Position numbers and translations under genes: made by a program. The notes beneath the pieces were generated by a model. That model saw only the letters and a list, made by a program, of their open reading frames with translations, was not told where the DNA came from and made no database searches. Shown here in pieces: positions 1-6,598 of a DNA stretch of 8,441 nt; the first letter of the stretch is position 1, and every line of letters begins with the position of its first letter. This DNA comes from CAYOBW01 sp964402115 (GTDB lineage: Bacteria > Verrucomicrobiota > Kiritimatiellia > UBA8416 > CAYOBW01), in contig CAYOBW010000309.1 in NCBI GenBank assembly GCA_964402115.1, positions 1-8,441 on the forward strand, read 5' to 3'.

Positions 1-379
1 GCCTTCTTGTATCCGGTTTGACGCCAAAATGATCCCCCGCTGCGCCAGAACGGTCCCCTATCCTGAAAGACGCGCCTGAATCTCCGCCGCCCGCCGACCT
101 TGTGCGTCGGCGGAGGCAAACGCCCGGGACAGGGTTCCAGCCGAGGACTACTTCGCCGGATACAACAGGGGGAAGCTCGGCGAGAAGCGTTCCTGGTACT
201 GATACAGCTCCTTGGCACAGCGGAAGCAGTCAGCCCTTCCCTTTTCGTCTGGAATGTGCGGATAATTGGCCGTGGGACCGTGCGCGGCTTGGAGCGGCGC
301 ACGTGTCTCGAGGATGACGGCAAACCGAAGACCCGCTGCAGGCCGGCTGCCAGAAGCGCGTCGGGGGCCCCGCAAAACC
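1..379. other. Noncoding upstream region, no convincing gene
   Basis: I find no recognisable coding sequence here. Open frames on both strands are short or uninterpretable, as expected in GC-rich DNA. Two inverted repeats stand out: 91-113 (8 bp stem) and 279-303 (CGTGCGC pairing with GCGCACG around an 11-base loop). Neither is followed by a T-run, so neither is a standard intrinsic terminator. A plus-strand frame ending in TGA at 200-202 finishes with the plausible-looking residues DYFAGYNRGKLGEKRSWY, which might be a degraded gene end, but nothing identifies it. A GATAAT at 261-266 resembles a -10 box but lacks a convincing -35. The stretch presumably holds the promoter and leader of the hydrolase gene at 380. 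Confidence 0.55.
91..113. other. Perfect 8-bp inverted repeat (hairpin)
   Basis: CCGCCGAC at 91-98 pairs perfectly with GTCGGCGG at 106-113 around a 7-base loop (CTTGTGC). The stem is entirely visible in the sequence and GC-rich. No T-tract follows on either strand, so a Rho-independent terminator is not supported. It could be a transcript 3'-end structure of a gene lying left of the window, a protein-binding palindrome, or chance in GC-rich DNA. Confidence 0.4.
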
Positions 380-1312
380 ATGAAATACACCCACACAATC
401 GCTGCACAGAGCCTGGTTGTCCTGCTCGCCTCAATGCCCGGTCTTGCGGGGGAACTCCCCGACATCGAGCCCGTGCCGCGGGACTTGGAAGTGCCTGCCA
501 TGCGGGAGGCGCTGCCAGCCCCCGGGCTGCGCGTCAAAAGGGTCGCTCCCGCCTACCGGAACACCGACGTGTACCATTCCCTGTACCTGCCCACGGACTG
601 GAGGAAGGGCGGCAGCTATCCCGTCATCGTCGAGTATGCGGGCAACGGGCCCTACAGCAACAAGTATGGCGACACGTGCAGCGGGAAGATCGAAGACTGC
701 AACCTTGGATATGGAATCAGCGGCGGCAAGGGTGTCATCTGGGTCTGCCTGCCCTACATCAGCGCGGATCACAAGAGGAACCAGCTCCAGTGGTGGGGAG
801 ATGTCGAGGCCACCGCGGACTACTGCAAGACGCTCCTCCCGCGCATCTGCGCGGAGTACGGCGGCGACCCGGCCAGGCTTTTCCTGGCCGGCTTTTCGCG
901 CGGTTCCATTGCCTGCAACTTCATCGGCCTGCATGACGATGGCATTGCGAAGCTGTGGAGGGGGTTCATCTGCCACAGTCACTATGACGGGGTGAAAACC
1001 TGGAACTACGCGGGCAGTGACAGCGCCAGTGCGGCAGCACGACTCGCACGCCTGAAGGACAGGCCGCAGTTCATCAGCCACGAAGGGTCAGTTGCCGTCA
1101 CGCGGCAGTACCTGGAGCAGGCGTGCCCGGGCGGCAACTTCAGATTCGAGGCGCTGCCCTATCGCAACCACACGGATGCGTGGGTCCTTCGGGATCTGCC
1201 GGCAAGAAGATCCGTGCGCGAATGGTTTGCCGGCCTGACGGCAGGCAGCAGGCAGAAGGACGACCCATTGGCCCCTGCGGGAGAAGTCCCGAAAGCCGCG
1301 CCCGGGAAGTGA
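380..1312 (+). CDS. Secreted alpha/beta-hydrolase (esterase / PHB-depolymerase-like)
   Basis: Predicted 310-residue exported serine hydrolase. Residues 1 to about 23 form a signal peptide (basic MKYTH start, hydrophobic SLVVLLASMPGLAG, likely cleavage near 23/24), so it should act outside the cytoplasm. The alpha/beta-hydrolase core follows. EYAGNGP (85-91) is a likely oxyanion-loop strand end, GFSRG (171-175) is the G-x-S-x-G nucleophile elbow with Ser173, and His264 in RNHTDAW is the likely catalytic histidine. The acid residue is not certain. The arrangement fits the secreted esterase/PHB-depolymerase-like group, which cleave ester bonds such as polyester or acyl groups on plant polysaccharides; the real substrate cannot be read. 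The ATG at 380 was chosen because the signal peptide begins there; an in-frame TTG at 266 would bury it behind 38 Arg-rich residues. No good Shine-Dalgarno is seen, only a G-run at 363-367. The predicted mature protein has eight cysteines, many for a secreted enzyme. The C-terminal 20 residues are low-complexity. It stands alone and converges with the phosphoesterase gene. Confidence 0.82.
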   Translation: MKYTHTIAAQSLVVLLASMPGLAGELPDIEPVPRDLEVPAMREALPAPGLRVKRVAPAYRNTDVYHSLYLPTDWRKGGSYPVIVEYAGNGPYSNKYGDTCSGKIEDCNLGYGISGGKGVIWVCLPYISADHKRNQLQWWGDVEATADYCKTLLPRICAEYGGDPARLFLAGFSRGSIACNFIGLHDDGIAKLWRGFICHSHYDGVKTWNYAGSDSASAAARLARLKDRPQFISHEGSVAVTRQYLEQACPGGNFRFEALPYRNHTDAWVLRDLPARRSVREWFAGLTAGSRQKDDPLAPAGEVPKAAPGK

Positions 1313-1342
1313 CGTTAGGAGGTGAGGGCTGGACGCCGCGAC

Positions 1343-1375
1343 CCGTCCGCCGCATCACCGCGGCGGGGAGGGGAC
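1343..1375. repeat. Degenerate REP-like repeat copy / hairpin at convergent gene ends
   Basis: CCGCCGC (1347-1353) pairs with GCGGCGG (1360-1366) around a 6-base loop, overlapping the phosphoesterase stop codon. The stretch also aligns with the hairpin part of the 86-base repeats at 8251 and 8356: it shares CCGTCCGCCGC, a TCAC in the loop, GCGGC and GGGGAGGGGAC, but lacks the AGCTAC that joins hairpin and purine run in those copies. It sits where the plus-strand hydrolase and minus-strand phosphoesterase converge, so it might form the 3' end of either mRNA. There is no T-run, so classical intrinsic termination is not shown. Homology to the repeat is an inference; GC bias could produce part of it. 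Confidence 0.35.
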
Positions 1376-2872
1376 TGCCGGCTCCGTGCCGCCCGCCGGC
1401 CTGATCGTCAGCTTCAGGCCCTTGATCGCAACTTCGCCCGCGAAGCGGCCGCCCAGCCGGAAGTGCACCGCGGTGGCGTCGGCCGGCAGCTCCAGCGTCC
1501 TGCGCGCCAGCCACCAGTCGTCCTTCCGCTTCTCATTGGGTTCCTTGTTCGCAAAATCCTCGACCGTGCGCGTGACGCCGCCCGCGTTGCACACGACGTC
1601 GAGTGAGCAGAGGGCCACGCCCTGGAAGGCCGCATCGCGTTTGAACAGCGCCTCGAACGTCAGGCGGCTGCGCGGATCGACCCGGATGGCCGGCGTGCCC
1701 AGGTAAGCGGGGTGGGCGGCGGTGAGCGAACGCAAGTGAAGCACGCCCGTCTCCGGCTCGGCCGCGTCGGGTGTGTACCAGGCCGCCTGCCGGCGCTTGT
1801 CGCCCAGTTCGATCCGCCAGCCGGCCACGGGTTGGCCGGGCGCGGTGGCGGCCGCGGGCAGGCGCAGCAGGTTGGCGCCCGCCGGCTGCCGTGCCGCGTC
1901 CACGGCCGCCAGGTTGGCCGGCGCGATGACAGCGTGTCGCGTATGGCGGTACCAGGCGAACGCGCCCGCCGCGCCGCCGAGAACGATCGCGAGCGCGGCC
2001 GTGCCCAGCGCGGCCCGCTGCCAGCGCACCGCGCGGCGTTGCAGCGCCTCGATGGCCTGGACCGGGACCGTATCGCGCGCGGCTTCCTGCGTGTTGCGCG
2101 CGGGGGAGAAGGAGAGCTGTTCGCGCAGCGGCCGCCGGCGCACGCGCGGATCGTCGCTGAGGAAGTGACTGCCTGCCTCGGGCAGCCCGGCCCGCCGCAG
2201 GGCGTCGCGATAGGCGTCCAGGTCGAACGGCAGGCGGCGCCAGGTCACCGTGCGCGCGGCCGTGTCGTGGATGCAGTAGCTGGAGCGGATTTCGCCGTCG
2301 CGGGGATGGCCCACGGAACCGACATTGACCAGGTAGCGCTTGCCGTCCTCGAGCTGGAAATCCTGCGGCGGCACCAGGTGCGGCGTGCCGCTGGCGCCGA
2401 TCAGGTAGATCGCCGGGGTGTGCGTGTGGCCGACGAAAAGCAGGGGCTCCGTCACCGTCTGCCAGGACGCCAGGGCATCCTCGGGATCGATGACGTAGTT
2501 GAAGGCAGCCGGCTGGCTGAACTCCGCGTGCGCGCAGCGAAACCCCGGGGCCGCGAGCGTCAGCGGGAGCGTTTTGAGGAAGGCCAGGGCGTTGGCGTTA
2601 AGCTGGCGGCGCGTCCAGTGGATGATGTGGCGCGCCTCGTCGTTGAACAGCGCCGCATCCATCTTGCCGCAGATCACGGCGTCATGGTTACCCAGCACGA
2701 GATGATTGACGTTCGCGTGGACCGACTGCAGGACTTCGGCGGGGGAGGGGCCGTAGCCCACCAGATCGCCGAGCGCCACGATCTTGTCTACGGCATTGCT
2801 GCGGATATCGAGCAGAACGGCATTCCACGCCTGCAGGTTCGCGTGTATGTCGGAGACGATGGCATACCGCAT
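1355..2872 (-). CDS. Membrane-anchored calcineurin-like metallophosphoesterase with C-terminal beta-rich domain
   Basis: Predicted 505-residue protein. Residues 1 to about 215 are a calcineurin-like metallophosphoesterase of the small YfcE/COG0639-like type: D8-x-H10, G35-D36, G61-N-H-D64, H115 and G148-H-T-H-T-P supply the dinuclear-metal ligands, and NVGSVGHPRDG (183-193) is a family hallmark. Such enzymes hydrolyse phosphomono- or diesters; the substrate is unknown. A charged linker (about 216-286) leads to one membrane helix (about 287-308, TAALAIVLGGAAGAFAW) preceded by RRAVRWQR. By the positive-inside rule the catalytic domain is cytoplasmic and the tail outside. The C-terminal part (about 345-492) alternates short hydrophobic and polar strands and looks like a beta-sandwich, perhaps ligand-binding; I do not recognise its family. 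The ATG at 2872 fits the canonical MRYAIVSDIHAN start and has GGAAGGGG 6 bases upstream. It follows rnfE by 39 bases, so it is probably the last gene of the rnf operon. A role in Rnf function is unproven. Confidence 0.85.
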   Translation of the reverse strand: MRYAIVSDIHANLQAWNAVLLDIRSNAVDKIVALGDLVGYGPSPAEVLQSVHANVNHLVLGNHDAVICGKMDAALFNDEARHIIHWTRRQLNANALAFLKTLPLTLAAPGFRCAHAEFSQPAAFNYVIDPEDALASWQTVTEPLLFVGHTHTPAIYLIGASGTPHLVPPQDFQLEDGKRYLVNVGSVGHPRDGEIRSSYCIHDTAARTVTWRRLPFDLDAYRDALRRAGLPEAGSHFLSDDPRVRRRPLREQLSFSPARNTQEAARDTVPVQAIEALQRRAVRWQRAALGTAALAIVLGGAAGAFAWYRHTRHAVIAPANLAAVDAARQPAGANLLRLPAAATAPGQPVAGWRIELGDKRRQAAWYTPDAAEPETGVLHLRSLTAAHPAYLGTPAIRVDPRSRLTFEALFKRDAAFQGVALCSLDVVCNAGGVTRTVEDFANKEPNEKRKDDWWLARRTLELPADATAVHFRLGGRFAGEVAIKGLKLTIRPAGGTEPAVPSPPR

Positions 2873-2878
2873 GAACGG

Positions 2879-2886
2879 CCCCTTCC
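2879..2886 (-). promoter_or_regulatory. Ribosome binding site of the phosphoesterase gene
   Basis: On the minus strand GGAAGGGG lies 6 bases before the ATG at 2872. It supports this start and independent translation initiation in the 39-base gap after rnfE. Confidence 0.55.
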
Positions 2887-2911
2887 GCGACCCGCGCGCG
2901 CCTATGCTCCT

Positions 2912-3598
2912 CTACTCACCCCACTTGCAGATGACGCAATGGCGGCAATCCAACTCAGCCGGAGGCGGAGCCGCTTCGCCGCGCCGCAGGGCCCGCAGCG
3001 TCTCGATGCGGTTCATCAGCGCCAGCAGGCAGCCCAGCGTGACGAAGCCGCCCGGCGCGAGGATCATCAGCAGCATCGGGTTGGCCGCCAGCGGCAGGCG
3101 CCAGGTGAGGCCGAGGCTGGACCACACGGTCAGCGTGCCGTTGCCCAGCACCTCGCGGATGCTGCCGACCACGCACAGCGCGATCGTGAAGCCCAGCCCC
3201 ATGCCGAGGGCGTCGGCAATGGACAGCCAGACCGAGTTCTTCGCCGCGAACGCCTCGGCGCGGCCGAGGATGATGCAGTTCACGACGATCAGGGGAATGA
3301 AGATGCCCAGGTTCTTGTGGACCTCGTGGGCGAAGCCGTTCATCAGCAGGTCCACGACGGTCGTGAACGTGGCGGCGATGACAATGAAGCAGGGAATGCG
3401 GACCTTGTCCGGGATGACCTTGCGCAGCGCCGCGACGGCGATGTTGGAGCAGAGCAGGACGAACGTCGCCGCCAGCCCCATGCCGACGCCGTTCTCCAGC
3501 GACGTGGTCACGGCCAGTGTCGGGCACATGCCGAGCACGACGCGGAAGACGGGGATTTCGTTCCACAGCCCCTTCTTGAATTCTTTCGCAAAACCCAT
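2912..3598 (-). CDS. rnfE: RnfE, membrane subunit of the Rnf complex
   Basis: Integral membrane subunit of ion-translocating ferredoxin:NAD+ oxidoreductase, 228 residues, homologous to NqrD. About six membrane helices are visible. In this family RnfA and RnfE are inverted-topology paralogues that together hold a [2Fe-2S] cluster inside the membrane. The expected cysteines are present: C25 in VLGMCPTLAV and C108 in IVVNCIILGRAEAFA, both in near-invariant contexts. The soluble C-terminal tail carries C218-x2-C221-x2-C224 within DCRHCVICKWGE, beyond the core fold; it could bind metal, but this is inference. The ATG at 3598 is supported by GGAAGAGGG 6 bases upstream. It starts 30 bases after the end of rnfG and is followed after 39 bases by the phosphoesterase gene. 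NqrD is excluded by the surrounding rnfB and rnfC genes. Confidence 0.96.
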   Translation of the reverse strand: MGFAKEFKKGLWNEIPVFRVVLGMCPTLAVTTSLENGVGMGLAATFVLLCSNIAVAALRKVIPDKVRIPCFIVIAATFTTVVDLLMNGFAHEVHKNLGIFIPLIVVNCIILGRAEAFAAKNSVWLSIADALGMGLGFTIALCVVGSIREVLGNGTLTVWSSLGLTWRLPLAANPMLLMILAPGGFVTLGCLLALMNRIETLRALRRGEAAPPPAELDCRHCVICKWGE

Positions 3599-3628
3599 GA
3601 CACACCCTCTTCCTGTTGTCGTCCGGCC

Positions 3629-4210
3629 TTACTTGCCTGCGGCGGCGATGGCGTCCGCGTGGGCGCCGTACAACTCCAGCCCCTGCCGCACGGCCCCGGT
3701 CACGGCGCGCGAGGAGATCGTGGCGCCCGTGATGGCGACGATGTCGCCGCCGTCTTTCTGCACCGCCCACTTGGTGGCGGATACCGGCTTGTTGTCGAAC
3801 TGGCCGGCGAAATCGGGCTGGGCGACCTTGGTGCCCAGGCCCGGGGTTTCGGTTTGCTCCAGGATTTTGATCCGGCGGACGGTCTTGTCGGGGTTGATGC
3901 CGACCATCAGCTTGATGGGCCCGCCGTAGCCCTTGGTGGAGACCGCCTCGAACGCGGCCCCGGCAAAGGCGCCGTCCTTGCGCCCGACGTAGAACACCAC
4001 GGTCTGGCCGTCGGCTGTCTGCACCGCATGGGTGGTCGCGCCGGGGTCGTTGTCGAACGTCGGCAGCACGTCCCGGAAGGCCGCGCGCTTCTCCACCTGC
4101 TTGGCCGCCGCGATGGGTTCGGTGGTGATCTTGTTGGTGAAAGCCAGCAGCACGCCGGCCGCCCCGCTGATCACGGTCAACACCAGCACCAGTCTCAGGA
4201 TCTCTTTCAT
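3629..4210 (-). CDS. rnfG: RnfG, FMN-carrying subunit of the Rnf complex
   Basis: RnfG is the single-helix, mainly extracytoplasmic flavoprotein subunit of Rnf, related to NqrC; 193 residues, a typical length. Residues 5-24 (LRLVLVLTVISGAAGVLLAF) form the N-terminal membrane anchor. The rest is the FMN-binding domain, with conserved ETPGLGTKV (121-129) and TGATISSRAV (161-170). In this family FMN is joined by a phosphoester bond to the threonine of S/T-G-A-T, here T164, by the flavin transferase ApbE, which is not in this window. The ATG at 4210 puts the membrane anchor at the start; an upstream GTG at 4249 would add 13 Arg-rich residues overlapping rnfD and is less likely. The Shine-Dalgarno is weak (CTGGGG about 7 bases upstream). 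The gene begins 22 bases after the rnfD stop and 30 bases separate it from rnfE. Confidence 0.95.
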   Translation of the reverse strand: MKEILRLVLVLTVISGAAGVLLAFTNKITTEPIAAAKQVEKRAAFRDVLPTFDNDPGATTHAVQTADGQTVVFYVGRKDGAFAGAAFEAVSTKGYGGPIKLMVGINPDKTVRRIKILEQTETPGLGTKVAQPDFAGQFDNKPVSATKWAVQKDGGDIVAITGATISSRAVTGAVRQGLELYGAHADAIAAAGK

Positions 4211-4232
4211 AGTCTGCCCCAGCCGTCCGCGG

Positions 4233-5237
4233 TTAAGCCTGCTTCGCACGCCCGGTGCCGAACACGCGCGGGCGGGTGGCCCGGTTGATGAGCGGCGTCA
4301 GCGCATTCATGATCAGGATCGAAAAACTGCACCCCTCCGGGTAGCCGCCCCAGCGGCGGATCAGCATCGTGATGATGCCGCACCCGAGGCCGAACACGAG
4401 CATGCCCTTGCGGGTCACCGGCGTCGTGACCATGTCGGTTGCCATGAAGAAGGCGCCCAGCACCACGCCGCCCGTCAGCAAGTGAATGTGCGCGGGCAGG
4501 TTGTGCGCGGGGTCGCAGGCGTACAGGATGGCGGCGAAGAGGGCCAGCGAACCGAGATAGGCCACCGGCGTCTCCCAGTAGATGCAGCGCCGGTAGAGCA
4601 GGTAGAGGCCGCCCAGCAGCAGGGCGACGATGGAGGTTTCGCCCAGGCAGCCGGTGCGGTTGCCGAGCAGCAGCTTCCCGAGCGCGGCCTGGTCGAACGC
4701 GGCGGGCGCGATGTTCTGCGAAATCCCGGTCTTCCAGATGCCCAGCGGGGTGGCGGTGGTCAGCGCATCCGGCCCGAGACAGAAACCCTGCGCGGGCGCC
4801 ATCCACGTGGTCATGGCCACGGGGAAGGAGATCAGCAGGACGGCGCGGCCGATCAGGGCCGGGTTGAAGACGTTGTAGCCCAGTCCGCCATAGCACTGCT
4901 TGGCGATGACCACGGCGGCCAGGCTGCCGATGACGGCCATCCAGGACGGCAGCCCGGGCGGCAGGTTGAAGGCCAGCAGGACGCCGGTCACCACCGCGCT
5001 CAAGTCGGTGATGCCGAGGTCGCGGCCCATGAGCTTGCGGACGCCGGCTTCGGCGGCCACGCAGGTCGCCACGCAGACAAGGGTCAGGCGCACCGCGTTC
5101 CAGCCGAAGAAGTAGACCGCGGCCACGAGCGCGGGCGTCATGGCCACGAGCACCGCCAGCATGATCTTCTGGACCGTTTCGCCTGAGTGGGCGTGCGGCG
5201 AAGGGCTGATCATCCAGGAGGGGTTCTGTTCGGTCAT
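4233..5237 (-). CDS. rnfD: RnfD, membrane flavoprotein subunit of the Rnf complex
   Basis: Polytopic membrane subunit, 334 residues, homologous to NqrB; part of the route from the extracytoplasmic RnfG flavin back to the cytoplasmic RnfC and probably close to the ion-translocation step. Nine to ten hydrophobic helices are visible. The covalent-FMN motif is intact: DALTTATPLG (157-166), with T163 the likely attachment residue. Other family signatures are GYNVFNPAL (120-128), GAFFMATDMVTTPVT (261-275) and GGYPEG (297-302) followed by IMNALTPLI. The start ATG (5237) overlaps the rnfC stop by 4 bases (ATGA), suggesting translational coupling; a modest AAGGTGAG lies upstream inside rnfC. The next gene, rnfG, begins 22 bases beyond its TAA stop. 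No truncation or missing key residue was noticed. Confidence 0.96.
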   Translation of the reverse strand: MTEQNPSWMISPSPHAHSGETVQKIMLAVLVAMTPALVAAVYFFGWNAVRLTLVCVATCVAAEAGVRKLMGRDLGITDLSAVVTGVLLAFNLPPGLPSWMAVIGSLAAVVIAKQCYGGLGYNVFNPALIGRAVLLISFPVAMTTWMAPAQGFCLGPDALTTATPLGIWKTGISQNIAPAAFDQAALGKLLLGNRTGCLGETSIVALLLGGLYLLYRRCIYWETPVAYLGSLALFAAILYACDPAHNLPAHIHLLTGGVVLGAFFMATDMVTTPVTRKGMLVFGLGCGIITMLIRRWGGYPEGCSFSILIMNALTPLINRATRPRVFGTGRAKQA

Positions 5238-6598
5238 GACTTCTTCTCACCTTTTTTCCGCGCCTCGCGCTGCCTGCGGCGCAGCAGCGTCTGGGACTTG
5301 CCCTGGCGCATGAACTGGACCAGCGGACGGCGGGCGGGGCACTCGTAGGCGCAGGCTCCGCATTCGATGCAGTCCAGCACGTTAAGCTCCTCGACGGCGT
5401 CGTACTGCTCGGCCTCCAGCGCCTCGCTGAGCGTGCAGGGCAGCAGCCCGCTGGGGCAGGCGCGGACGCACCGGCCGCACCCGATGCAGGGCTGCGAGAG
5501 GTAGTTCTGCGCCGCGTTGCGCCCGAGGCAGAGGATGCCGGACGTGGTCTTTGCCACGGCGGCGTCAAGGGTCGTCTGGGCCACGCCCATCATGGGCCCG
5601 CCGCAGATGATCTTGCCCGCCGGGGCGGTCAGCCCGCCGCAGAACGCAATCAGGTCGGCGAACGTCGTGCCGACGCGGGCGAGGATGTTCTTCGGAGTCT
5701 TGATCGCGTCGCCGGTGAGCGTCAGCACCCGCTCGAGCAGGGGCTGCCCGCGGCAGATGGCGTCCGCCACGGCCGCCGCCGTACCGACGTTCTCCACCAC
5801 GCAGCCGACGTCCATGGGCAGGCCGCCCGACGGCACCTCGCGCCCCGTGCAGGAGTAAATGAGCTGCTTCTCCGCGCCCTGGGGGTAGGCGGTCTTCAGG
5901 GTGACGAGTTCCACATCCCCCGCGGCCCCCTGCATGACCTGCGCCAGGGCCGCCAGCGCGTCCGGCTTGTTGTCTTCCACCGCCACGCGCACGCGCGCGG
6001 CGCCGAGGATCTTGCGCAGCAGGCCGACGCCTTCCCAGATGCGCGCCGCCTGCTCCAGCATGAGCCGGTGGTCGGCGGTCAGGTACGGCTCGCACTCCGC
6101 GCCGTTGAGGATCAGCGTCTCGATCTTCTTCTCGGCCGGGGGCGACAGCTTGACGTGCGTGGGGAAGCCCGCGCCGCCCATGCCGATGATGCCGGCCTTG
6201 AGCACCAGTTCCACGAGCTGTTTCGCCGGCAGCGTGGTCCAGTCGGCCGCGGCCGGCTGCTCCACCGCTGCGTCCTGCCCGTCGGCTTCGATTTCCACCA
6301 CCGTGGCCAGGCGTCCCGAGGCGGTCGGGACGTTCAGGAGGCCCTTGACCAGGCCCGAGGTGGGGGCATGCACCCACGTTGAAACGAAGCCGGCCGGCTC
6401 GCCGATGGGCTGCCCGCGGCGGACCGCGTCACCCTTTTTGACGAGCGGCTTCGACGGCGCGCCCATGTGCTGGGCCAGCGACACGAGCAGGCGCTTCGGC
6501 ACGGGCATCGTCTCCACCGGCAGGGCCGCGGTGGCGTCCTTGTGGTAGGCCGGGTGCAAGCCGCCGCGCGGCACATGAGGGGCCGGAACGGGCTTCAT
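5234..6598 (-). CDS. rnfC: RnfC, NADH/FMN- and Fe-S-binding subunit of the Rnf complex
   Basis: Peripheral cytoplasmic subunit that exchanges electrons with NAD+/NADH; 454 residues, close to clostridial RnfC rather than the long gammaproteobacterial form with its extended repeat tail. An N-terminal biotinyl-lipoyl-like sandwich domain (about 30-105, with VKKGDAVRRGQPIGEPAGF) precedes the Complex I 51-kDa-like nucleotide/FMN domain containing GMGGAGFPTHVK (139-150), NGAECEPYLTADHR (165-178) and AYPQGAEKQLIY (237-248). Two [4Fe-4S] ferredoxin motifs follow: C371-x2-C374-x2-C377-x3-C381-P and C410-x2-C413-x2-C416-x3-C420-P. The tail from about 437 is strongly basic (RRRQREARKKGEKK). The ATG at 6598 was chosen because AGGAGG lies 4 bases upstream and the family N-terminus (PxGGxHP-like RGGLHP) follows; the frame stays open upstream only as a shadow of rnfB. 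ATGA overlaps link it to rnfB upstream and rnfD downstream. Confidence 0.96.
   Translation of the reverse strand: MKPVPAPHVPRGGLHPAYHKDATAALPVETMPVPKRLLVSLAQHMGAPSKPLVKKGDAVRRGQPIGEPAGFVSTWVHAPTSGLVKGLLNVPTASGRLATVVEIEADGQDAAVEQPAAADWTTLPAKQLVELVLKAGIIGMGGAGFPTHVKLSPPAEKKIETLILNGAECEPYLTADHRLMLEQAARIWEGVGLLRKILGAARVRVAVEDNKPDALAALAQVMQGAAGDVELVTLKTAYPQGAEKQLIYSCTGREVPSGGLPMDVGCVVENVGTAAAVADAICRGQPLLERVLTLTGDAIKTPKNILARVGTTFADLIAFCGGLTAPAGKIICGGPMMGVAQTTLDAAVAKTTSGILCLGRNAAQNYLSQPCIGCGRCVRACPSGLLPCTLSEALEAEQYDAVEELNVLDCIECGACAYECPARRPLVQFMRQGKSQTLLRRRQREARKKGEKKS

Noticed and set aside
237..266. Sigma-70 promoter for the hydrolase with GATAAT at 261-266
   Set aside because: The best -35 at suitable spacing (TTCCCT) matches only three bases, so the -10-like box alone is not convincing.
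148..537. Minus-strand open frame with a CFRC motif near its end
   Set aside because: Most of it lies antisense to the signal-peptide end of the hydrolase; a single C-x2-C is not enough to call a zinc-binding protein.
4211..4249. Upstream GTG start for rnfG at 4249
   Set aside because: It overlaps the rnfD coding end and adds 13 Arg-rich residues before the membrane anchor; the ATG at 4210 fits the family length.
1712..4288. 858-codon open frame on the plus strand opposite the phosphoesterase, rnfE and rnfG
   Set aside because: It is antisense to three genes with clear family motifs; its translation is Arg/Gly/Ala/His-rich with no domain, a typical GC-rich shadow.
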